Below are positions 54,960 through 64,000 of a stretch of DNA of 64,000 nt, one piece after another. The translations under genes were made by a program, and so were the position numbers. The number at the start of each line of letters is the position of its first letter. Within the stretch, counting starts at the first letter, position 1. The notes under the pieces were generated by a model that was not told the origin of the DNA, ran no database searches, and saw only the letters and a program-made list of their open reading frames with translations. This DNA is from Lepidurus packardi (Eukaryota > Arthropoda > Branchiopoda > Notostraca > Triopsidae): positions 2,278,375 to 2,342,374 of the forward strand of contig JAKZAN010000002.1 in the NCBI GenBank assembly GCA_023053545.1. The letters are read 5' to 3'.

Positions 54960-56000
54960 AGTAGGCAAACAGACGTCTTATGCTCTTCTAAGGTATTTTC
55001 TAAAGCTTTTTCGTTAAAGGAAATTCGAGGATATGCCACCGTATCAGAGTGTTTGATACTCAACGGAAGAAAGGTACAGTACTATACAGTATTGTGGAGC
55101 AAGAGGCTGCCGTGGTTCTGTCTCGCGGTTACCTGAGCCCCCTTTCTTTTCTTCCTCCGGTCTCTCGCATGGATTGTTGCGGAGTATACATTATCTGGCT
55201 TAACACAAGCCAAAGAGAGAGAGCCAAGAACAGCTGCTTGAACGTGTATTGCCTTGCTTTCACATGTACTGTCTAGGGGATCTGCAGAGTTCTGTCGAGT
55301 GGTATACGACGAAGGGGGAGGGAGGCACTACAACAATGAAAGCCAAAGAAGAGGTTTCGTCTCCTCTTTTGCCCAACAAAGAAACATGTTGGCAGTGGTT
55401 AGTGTGGCAATGATGGAAAGCAAGAAGGAGGAAATATAAAGGTACACATTTATAGATCCCTTTCAGTATAAGTTCCTGAAGAGGAATAGAAGGCATGGAG
55501 CGATTTTGTTTGGTAGCTCTTTTTCTTTTTGTTCGGATTTGGGGGCTTGTGAGGCTTTTTAGCTTCCCCAATGTACCAAAAGCTTGTCAGATGGTTGGAC
55601 TGAGGTTAAAGTTGCTGAAGTGATGTGTCACACGGGCCATTGCTGTTCTATAAGAGGCTAAAGGGGGCATGTGCTGAGGGTTTGAGTGATTCACGACCTG
55701 TCATAAACTATAGCAAGAATACACCTTTATGCCGCCTGGAATGCGCGGAATGCATCAACAGTTTTCACTCACTTGGAATTCCACCAAATTCTGCCACTTT
55801 TTTTTTTTTTTGCTTAAGCAGTTAATATTCCTCTTCGGGTTGGTGGTTTCCTTAGTCAAGAATCAGACCCTTTAGTCCATGCACTTTTTTATACAGTTAA
55901 TACAATGAACTTTGCTCAAAGTAAACCCACGTAAAGATTTACTATCCAGTACTGTACCAACATAAGCAAAAAGCTACCGAAGAATTTCCCTCGTGTTAGC

Positions 56001-56322
56001 CGGGAACTCGCAGCGTTATTTCGGCATGCCTTGGACACTGCCGCAGTAGCGCAAAATGCACTCAAAATACTTTAACGAGCAAGGGACGCTCTTGACCGGG
56101 ACTCATTGTATTACTCCGGCTTGGCATACATTTTTTTCGTTCGCATTTATTTGTGGTGTCGTCCGTCACACCGGCTACGGCAGCTTCTCTTACCCAGACG
56201 CGGACTCGTAGCGTTACTTCGGCCTGCCTTTGCATTTCGCAGCCGGGCAAATAATGAACACTGGAAGGATGACGGGAACGACGGTGCTCTTGACCCGGCA
56301 CTTTGTTGCGTTACTCCGGGTC
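56001..56322 (+). repeat. Decayed relatives of the inverted-repeat family
   Basis: Three segments resemble the terminal core of the elements at 58664 and 63198: ggaactcgcagcgttatttc at 56003-56022, cggactcgtagcgttacttc at 56201-56220 and ttgttgcgttactccgggtc at 56304-56323. They are spaced about 100-200 bases and are all in the same orientation, so this is probably one or two broken copies. Confidence 0.5.
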
Positions 56323-58371
56323 GACTTTTCTTTTGTTGCGTTACGTTTCTTCTTTGTCGGGGAATCAATCTGTCGGGGATAAATATCGAATTTCTTCTTA
56401 TGCCGCATGATCAAAGCTCCTGCACTCTCTCCTTTCTCTTGTGTATTTACTGTCCCTTCCGTTGTCTAAAAGCACGACCCCAAATACCCAACGCTTATGC
56501 TTCTTCGAGGGGATCCCATATATTCAAAGTATTAGCCGAAAGCAAACGCTATTGTTGCAAGCTTCCCTCGTGAATAGGTAGAATACCCAATGTAAAGTGC
56601 TTCCATTATTCAATTCCACTATTATCAGGTTTTCAGGGGACTTATCGTTGCATGTAAAGCCTCCCGTAAAGCCCACCCCTCAAAAAAATAATAATAAAGC
56701 CCAGGACCACCTCCCTAAATGCAAAATCTTTTGAGAAAGCTGCTGTGGAGCTTGAGAAAAAGGAAGAACTGTATTTCTTCTAGAAAAAAAGACATTTCCT
56801 GGGGATGGAAATAGAAAATCGCACAGGATTTCCGCGCGTCCTTTTTGGATACACTTATAGAGTTTGGAAACGGTTTCTGGCGGGAGGTAGGGGGTGGTTG
56901 GGTGATTGGCGGGGGTTGAGAAATTGAGAGTAGTCGGTTATTTAGCATAATCGGAAAAGGTGTGTGGGTTACCAGCCCAAAGCACTTTTTAATGGCAATA
57001 ACCAAAAACCAATTTGGTCGGTTTTGAGGGGGTTAAGGGGTGTAAGTTTCCCAGATAAAGTTCTATGTTGGGCACGGATTTTTCAATTTAACACACGCCC
57101 AACTAATAAAGTTCCGGAACTATTTTGGCTTGGCTTGTCAGCTCCTTCTAACCCTTTTCAAGAACTCGGGCTTTTCCCTCTCGCTTCTAAAGGGGGTTTA
57201 GTTGAAGGCTGTAGACTTGTGTGTGCATGGTATATACATATACATATACATGTTTGATGGCACAAAAACCTTTTCGGAAGAAATCTCCCCACCCGAAAAC
57301 TTTTTAAACAGACGGCTATGTATGAAAGGGTTGCTAATGACAGGGGCGGGTGGCTTTGACGGATCTTTTGGGGGCCCAAAACTGAAAACGGAGCACCTTC
57401 ATCGTCACACTGCCATCCTACTTTTTCGTTCAGAGTCTCAGCCTCGTCGCTAATTTGCCGCGCTCCGATGAATTTCCTTTGGGCACCCCGAGTTGGGGCC
57501 CCAACCAGAAGCGAAAAAGTCCCTAAAATAGAGCGCAAACTGTTCGCGAAATGGCTTGGGCGGGCGGGGGTGCAAAACTGCATGAGCCTCGGATTTCACG
57601 AAGAATTGGAAACGTTCGAACTCTCCGACAATAATCCAGTTACAAAAGGACGTCCAAACCGATAAGGTTCTACTGTATCTTTGCAGTTTTCCAAGAATTT
57701 GAAACCGTACAAGATGTCATCTCACCGGACCTTAATGAAGGCCTTTGGCTCACATACGGTACTACACAGTACTCATGTACCCTATGCCGAGGTTAATCTA
57801 AAAGTATAATTATTAGTTTTTAGCGGTGGTGGGAGAATGAGAAAAAGCGAAGGCAGCAAGAAGAAGGAAGAGTTTTTTACGACGGCTTTTACAATGACTT
57901 GTTTCTGCGGCTCCGGAAAATTTCCCCAAAAATTGTACGTCAAAAGGGGGTGAAGGGAACGTACATGGACCGTATCATGCTAAGTATCATCAAGTTAACG
58001 GCTGCCAGAGAGAGAAAGCACCCATCCTTCATTAATTTGTCGTCTTCAAACTCCAACCCTGTGAAGGTTTTTAAGTCTTTGCCAATCTCTTAACGACTTT
58101 GGGTGTGCCAATAGCGACAGTCATAAACAAAACACAAAGTACCAGGCAGAGAAACACCCAAAACGAAGAACACTCGTCGAAAAGCACAGTAGTTATATAT
58201 CGCAGTAATTAAGTTTATTTTTCTGGCTCGTTGGGGGCTTTTGCTGGTCGAGCACACACACACACATGAAAAACACCAAGGCAAAGACTATTCAACGTCG
58301 TTTGGCTTTTGGGCAAACCGCGTCAACACAAAGAACTTAAGTCTTTGTGGTGAAAAAGCCAAAGCCAAAGC

Positions 58372-58395
58372 AAAAAAAAAAAAAAAAAAAAAAAA
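58372..58395 (+). repeat. Poly-A run
   Basis: About 24 consecutive A, following a small repeat of aaagcc. Confidence 0.85.
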
Positions 58396-58663
58396 TAGAA
58401 TAAAAGAAAAATGATAAATCCATGCCGCGAAACTCTCACACGCTCAACAATTTCAAACATATTATATAGCATTTCCTTTTAGAGTCTCATTACACTTTCT
58501 TTTTTTCCCTGACGTAAATTACATGTAGACGCTTTTGGATAATTTTAACGAAATTAGGACCTTTTATCACTCTAACCGGATTTGCTGTCAACAAGAAAGA
58601 AAAGATCGTGACGGTGTATCTAATAACACTTCATTTTGGTTCTACCATAAGGTCCAATAATAA

Positions 58664-59083
58664 GGCAACGCAGGAAACCAATTTGGGACAGGCCGGACTT
58701 GTAGCGTTACTCCGGGCTGCCTCGCAGTTGATCAAGAACCAAACATTATGAATCGCGTGAAACGGGCGGAACCTGGCCGGGTTTCTTAACTTTGCTGGGG
58801 CATGTACAATAGCCGCTTCATTAGCCCGTCATTCAGAGAGAAGTGGCTCGTTTTTATTGTTTTATTTTCTCGTTGTATGTTTTGGAAGATGAAACCCAAA
58901 ACGCTTAAGTGATGGCAAAACTATTTACAACATTAATAGGGGATAAGTCTTATTTTTTACTAAGATTTTATAGGGATTTCTCATATTTAATTGATGCTCC
59001 TTTATTTTTCATTGTTGAGGCGAGGCAATCCGAAGTAACGCTACAAGTCCGGCCTGGCCACAGTTGGTTTTCCGCGTTTCCCT
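58664..59083. mobile_element. Non-autonomous inverted-repeat element, copy A (about 420 bases)
   Basis: The ends form a long imperfect inverted repeat of about 60 bases. The left end reads aacgcaggaaacc ... ggccggacttgtagcgttac; the right end, read on the other strand, gives the same with few changes. The inner part is AT-rich and encodes nothing. A second copy with the same plan is at 63198-63597, so this is a MITE-like family. No target duplication could be set with confidence. Confidence 0.75.
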
Positions 59084-59280
59084 GTTTGTGGACGTTACAG
59101 TACTTCCAGGAATGTGAGCTATCTTGTAATACATTAATTGATTTTTGTTGGTTTTTGTCAATTTTCATTGTCAAGAATAAATTTCAGATTATTTTTTCAT
59201 ACTTTGAAAGCGTTCATATACACACTTTAGTGCATAACAGATTTCAATCACGTAAGAGCAGAAGTCACGGTATTTAATGT

Positions 59281-59400
59281 CAAAATTGTAATCTTGGAAC
59301 AATATCGTTATCATTATATCAATATCAATTAACAATATCAATATCGTTATATATCAATATACTTAGTATACAATATATTAAGTACTATGAATAATATGGC
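59281..59400. repeat. AT-rich segment with repeated aatatc/gatatt units
   Basis: Irregular repeats of caatatc, ttatcaatat and tatatatc within 120 very AT-rich bases. Confidence 0.6.
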
Positions 59401-61631
59401 TAAATATCTCTAGCAGCAACAATATTCAAAATATTATTATTACATTGTTATTGAGTATTCATTTTATTCATTGTTACGGAGGTTACGCATTGTTACCAAG
59501 GTTGATGTAATTATAATTAGGGTTGGAATGTTGGATCGTGTTTACGTTCTGTCAACGTTGACCTGTCAAGGTTGTGACTATCCCCATGCAATGGATGGTA
59601 AAGTCATACAGTATAAAAATACAAGTCCCCCAACATTACAATACTTCCAAATAATAATAGTAAATCTGATCGTTATTACATTGTAATAATTTGAATGTGT
59701 AATTGCGAAATTACAAAACCTTGTCTATCCTATGATATCGTTTACTCTATGCAAATAAATATGCACATGCATATATCCGGGCTTTTGTTTCTATCTGTCC
59801 TAAATAGGCGCTTTCGAGCAGAAATAGAAATAAAAATCTCGACAAGGCAATGTTTCCCAATCACTTCTTAAACCAATCGAAAGCTACGGGGCAAGTGCGT
59901 CAAAGCTGGCCAAAATATTTAGGAAGGTTTGCTATAGTTTAAGGTTTACCTGAGAGATTACATCACGTTAAAGTCGCTTAGAACCTCATGTTCCGGACCT
60001 TTTCCTCGCATTTGAGAGAGATTTCATCTAGAGGTGGGTTTTGCAGTCCATTTTAAGAGGAGGCACATGCCCTTCCATAATATAACCTTTTGTGACAATC
60101 GCCGGTGTACTATACGCTCCTTAAAGGTCCAAACAACAAGCAATTGGGTGCTTTTTATGGATCCATCACAGGTCTCTCGCTCTCTTGTAACTCTAAAAAG
60201 TGAAAAAAGAGGGATGCATTTTTTGAGAAGACCTTCCCATATACGCATAAACTCTCGTTATTCGGATCTGGAAGACCTCTTTCTCTCTAAGAACACCCCC
60301 AAAAATGCAATAGGAGGGACTAATTTGTGTCTGCAAGATTGCCAGTCTTCTTCCTTATTTTCTTTTTTTCTTTGGGGCGAGGAGGGAGGTTGCAGCAGTT
60401 TATATGTAAGCCAACCCGTTTGAATGCCCCGACCCGTTTGAATGCATCGCCTTTTTTATGCATGCACTTTATATGTTAAAAGCCGGGGTAATTTTTTGGT
60501 TACAAGGGGCGAGATCTTGGGGCTGGAGCAAAGCGGATCGTAAAAAAATAAAAAATGCACTACATGACGATGGTGGATGGCACCTTTCGCCTTGGTTTTT
60601 ATCCTTATCAGACAGAAAACTTACTCCAAAAATCTCCCCCCCCCCCCCCTTCCTCAATATTCTTACCCCCTCCCAACCATAAGAAAATGGTCCAGAAAAT
60701 CCTGGACGGGGCTTCGAACCTCGGTTTTTATTGTTATGAATGTCTTCGTCGTCTTCTAAACTCTCTATAGATTGGTACCTCTGTGCATAGCATAGCTTTT
60801 GGGGGCCCGTGAGGTTTTTTTGGAGGTCCACATGGGTTAAAGTGGTCACCCTGCTGTGTTGACCATGGCTATCCAACTTTGGTCTATATGGTGTACCATA
60901 AAAATCAATCGATTTTCGGTACCTCTTGGATGTCACTCTCTCGGTCGCTCTCCAATCATGCCTTCGATTCCGCGGCAGGCTGGGCGTTTTTTTTGGCCCA
61001 CAAAAACTTGTTATGACCGTATCCCTCAATATAAATGAGTTAAAGTATTCCAATAAAGTGCCAAAAAGACGAAAAAAATTTCCACCCAGACCTTAAGCAA
61101 TGCCTATCCAATACCGCGATCCTCCAAATATTACCCCTCAAAATGTTTAGATTGTGGCACTCCAAACTTTGAGCATTTGCCCATAACCCGATTCTTATCT
61201 CGCAAGCTTTTGGGAGGCATTTAGGAGGCATAGATGGTATCCTCCGCCTTCCAAATGGATCAACAACTGCGGTTTCGTTCGTTTCCAAAGCTCAAATACA
61301 GAAAACGACTTAACTAAATAAACTTCCACAAATGCACTAAGTTGAAGACGTTCAAGTCTAACCATGCAAGACTTAATCCAATAAGTATACTTAAATTCAG
61401 TCAACACAAATGAATCTTTAAATTAAGAAATCTGCACTTAATCTACATATTAAACAAATAACAAATGAAAAATGAAAATAAGAAAACTTTTCTTTCATTC
61501 ATTCATTCATTCATTAGGCGAAGGCAAATTAACGCATATTTCCACAATTTTATTTCATTGAGTATTTAATTTCCTTTTTATTTCTGCGAATGTTCAATAC
61601 AATTAATACAATAAAAAACAATACAGTACAA
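59401..61631. other. Gene-free region
   Basis: No gene is recognised. A small direct repeat (cccgtttgaatgc, near 60415-60445) and a poly-C run (about 60638-60650) are the only clear structures. Confidence 0.4.
61492..61515 (+). repeat. TTCA tetramer array
   Basis: Six copies of ttca/attc in tandem. Confidence 0.85.
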
Positions 61632-61637
61632 TTTATT
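61632..61637 (-). terminator. Poly-A signal (AATAAA) of the minus-strand terminal exon
   Basis: AATAAA on the minus strand, about 48 bases past the stop codon at 61685. Confidence 0.5.
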
Positions 61638-61684
61638 CAAATGAAATAAAACAGAAAATAGGGTTTCCAAACAGAAGAGCATAT

Positions 61685-61819
61685 TTAACACGGGGTGATA
61701 CTTGGCCTCCGGCCATTACAGAGCTTTGCTCTCTTAACCTGATGCATTTTGGGTTTGCACAAGTTGGGTTTCATGTCCTCATCATCTGCAGGAATCGTTG
61801 CTACCAACAGGTTAAGTAG
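61685..61819 (-). CDS. Putative terminal exon of an unrecognised minus-strand gene
   Basis: On the minus strand a strong acceptor (pyrimidine tract, then ccgtag) precedes 45 codons, including the stop, that are open only in one phase. They end at TAA 61685-61687, and an AATAAA lies about 48 bases further (61632-61637). The encoded tail has three Cys (NLCKPK, KLCNGRRPSITPC) and a dibasic QVKR, as could occur in a secreted peptide precursor, but no family is recognised. Earlier exons were not found with confidence; they may lie in 61.9-64 kb or beyond the window. Confidence 0.45.
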   Translation of the reverse strand, partial: LLNLLVATIPADDEDMKPNLCKPKMHQVKRAKLCNGRRPSITPC

Positions 61820-63197
61820 CTACGGAAAAAAGGAGTTATGTTTAAAAAAAGAAAAAAGGCAGCATCAACCAAAGGTGGTAGTTATCCAGTAGCCGCCATG
61901 GTCACGTTAGTTTACACGGCGTCATTAGCATGGTCTTATGGTCAGGACTGAGGTGTGTTCAGACCGAGTGCAAATGACAGCTAACTGACTCCACAACATT
62001 CCCTCAGCTCTAATAATAACGGGGTCCAATTGAAAAGTCTATACTTTTCGGAAACTCGAACGAAGTCAAAACCTATAAAAGCCAAGACAGCAAAAATTTT
62101 CTTCTACGCCTCCAAACAAGATCTCCGTCTACTTTTTTTTTGGTGAAGGCGGTTTTTTCTATGGCTTTTCTGGCGTCGGCGGCGTCGACTAATAAGCAGT
62201 TACACCAAAAGGACGTCTGGGGCGTACAAAACACACAAGGCGTAACCCTTACCCAAAAGGAATGCCTTTTCGTCTTTCCTCAACAATAGGCTTGAAACAC
62301 GCACTCCTTTTCTTTTATCTTCTTTAATTTTCCTACTCTTCTATATTTTTTTTTTACTGTTTGTGTTATACCCAATTAGCTCCCTTTACCCCTCTTGGTT
62401 AAATCTTTCCCGACAACTTCTTTGAAGGAAAACAACTTGAACCCCTTTTTGTACTCTAACTTTCTTTATTTTTGTTTACTTTATTGAGATAAGTTTACGA
62501 ATTCTTCTTTTTCATACGTTGCTGGTTACCTAGAGCATTGTAACTGAATACACAGTTTAAACGAAGGAAGTAATGAAGAGGAAGAAAGAAAGACAAAAAT
62601 TATTTAGAAAATGAGCTAACGAGCTTGAGAACCAGCAAAAAAGTGCCAAATAATTATCAAAAAATGAAAAGGTTTTTGGCAGGGTTGCGAGACGTGAGGT
62701 TACGATGTAACCGCACCTGCTAATATGCCATGTCTGTTCATTCTTGTGGCCAGCCTGTATGCAAATGAGAGGTCGTCGTTGAGGTGACCGCAGCAACAGA
62801 GTTGCATAGAAAAGTAGAGGACTGGATGTACCACACAACCCGCAATGATAAGGTAGTGGCGCCAGAAACTTGGCACCACATTCATAAGCTTTCAAATATA
62901 CCATCATACCTGCATCCACCATTTTTTCTTCCTCTTCCTTCTCTTTATTTTGTCTTTTTTCGTTAACCGTTTCGCTTTAAGCTAGTCGGTAAGCCCAAGT
63001 ACGCAAGAAGTTAACACACCGGTTTAGCATTTAAAACCCATGGCATTTCAAAACTTTGAAGTCGTCCATGTCGATCTCTCTTTGGCAAGGAGCAGCTTGT
63101 GTGTGTTTCAAGCGTACAAGTAACGAGTTTTTTTAAGAAAATAAAGTGGGTACTTTGGTAGTGTGGTACTACAGGTACTATAAAGAGCAACAAAGAG
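61820..63197. other. Unassigned region upstream of the terminal exon
   Basis: A minus-strand open frame at 62885-62700 begins with a moderately hydrophobic stretch, and a gtgcgg donor-like site follows. Its phase does not fit the exon at 61819, so it was not joined. No other gene is seen. Confidence 0.35.
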
Positions 63198-63597
63198 AGT
63201 AACGCAGAACCGACTTGGGTCACGCCGGACTTGTAGTGTTACCCCGGGTTGCCAGTTAAGCTAGCTCAAGAATGAAAGTTATGGACCGAATGAAGCGAGT
63301 GGGACCTGCCCGGATTTCTTAGCTTTGCTCCGGCATGCCTAATAAGACGCGTCTCAGCCCAGGCGTGTTTTGATTATTTTATTTCTCCGTTAAAGGTTTT
63401 AGACGATGAAGTTTAATATGAGTAAATGACATTAGTATTATATGCAAGATCATTTAAGTAGATAACTCTTATTTTTTAGAGGGATTTTGTATATTTAATT
63501 TAATGCTTTATAATTTGTCACGGTTGAGCCACTGCGAGGCAGGCCGCAATAATTGCCACAAGTTCGGCCTGACCCAAGTCGGTTTCCTGCGTTTCCT
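63198..63597. mobile_element. Non-autonomous inverted-repeat element, copy B (about 400 bases)
   Basis: It has the same plan as the element at 58664-59083: left end aacgcagaaccgacttgggt with ccggacttgtagtgttac, right end the inverse (gttcggcctgacccaagtcg, then gtttcctgcgttt). The interior parts of both copies are similar (gaccgaatgaagcgagtggg; gtttcttagctttgct and relatives). The divergence is moderate, so the family is not very young. Confidence 0.75.
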
Positions 63598-64000
63598 TTC
63601 TTATACGGCTTATATAGTAGAGTATACGATAGGAGGAGCACGGGGCTTGCGTGACTGAAACGCATTCCAGATTCTTGGTGGCCAGCCTCCAATGCCCTCA
63701 CACTTCCTTGGCTTTCTTTGGCATTTTGTTTTACTTATTTTCCTTTTTATTCTTTTTTTGGTCTTTCTACTCTCCTGCTCTTCTACGTCATTAAAAAATG
63801 TAAAAAAATAAAATAAATAAAACAAGACCTCCACCGAACAGCCGGAGCTTAACATATATCTACCGTTGGAAGCAAGTAGCACTACCTCACTTACGCCTCA
63901 CGTGCGTCTTGAGCTGATCTCTTGTCTTTTTTAGAGCCATTTTCGGTCTTGTCTATCTGTTCATTTGAAAGGCTTGTGTCAGAGGGGTACAGTTTTAAAG
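63598..64000. other. Gene-free window end
   Basis: No feature is supported. Open frames on the minus strand have no recognisable motif. Confidence 0.35.

Noticed and set aside
62557..62922. Minus-strand open frames, one with a hydrophobic start, as the first exon of the gene ending at 61685
   Set aside because: The only nearby donor gives the wrong phase for the exon at 61819 (an immediate stop), so the join is not supported.
63870..63900. Match to the let-7 seed (ctacctca) read as a possible let-7 gene
   Set aside because: Only the seed and a few bases match; the rest of the mature sequence and a hairpin are missing.

Overview
The window is nuclear DNA from an animal. It carries spliced genes with short introns (mostly 50-100 bases, GT-AG), animal-only gene families (cohesin SA, DEPDC5, WTAP, ENOX, Runx) and animal-type retrotransposons. 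Gene density, intron size and element types fit an ecdysozoan, most likely an arthropod, but nothing here fixes the species.

Layout. 1-9540: a gypsy/Ty3 element whose reverse transcriptase was split by a complete BEL/Pao element (556-7135; LTRs of 319 bases with two differences; 5-base target duplication). 9580-11170: a decayed Tc1/mariner transposase, a pogo-like MITE and a probable retroelement tail. 11943-21035: cohesin subunit SA (+). Its 4.1-kb first coding intron holds two antisense 2-hydroxyacid oxidase genes. 21146-21217: tRNA-Glu. 21431-27937: DEPDC5/Iml1 (+). 28411-29416: a small secreted Cys-rich protein with M15/hedgehog-type zinc-site motifs (-). 29907-32639: WTAP (-). 33061-34080: mitochondrial Mn superoxide dismutase (+). 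34096-38002: ENOX-like protein (-). 45382-49750: Runx transcription factor (-) ending in VWRPY. The flanks of Runx (38.0-45.4 kb and 49.8-61.7 kb) hold no recognisable gene but many microsatellites, poly-C/poly-G runs and members of one inverted-repeat family. 61685-61819: the likely last exon of a further minus-strand gene.

The genes are mostly housekeeping and do not form one pathway. Local arrangements are notable: genes nested in an intron, a divergent WTAP/SOD2 pair sharing about 420 bases, and convergent pairs (DEPDC5 with the secreted peptidase-like gene; SOD2 with ENOX). Exon joins were worked out by hand from splice consensus, reading phase and known protein families. For SA, both oxidases, DEPDC5, the secreted protein, WTAP, SOD2, ENOX and Runx, the summed exon lengths divide by three and end at a stop codon.
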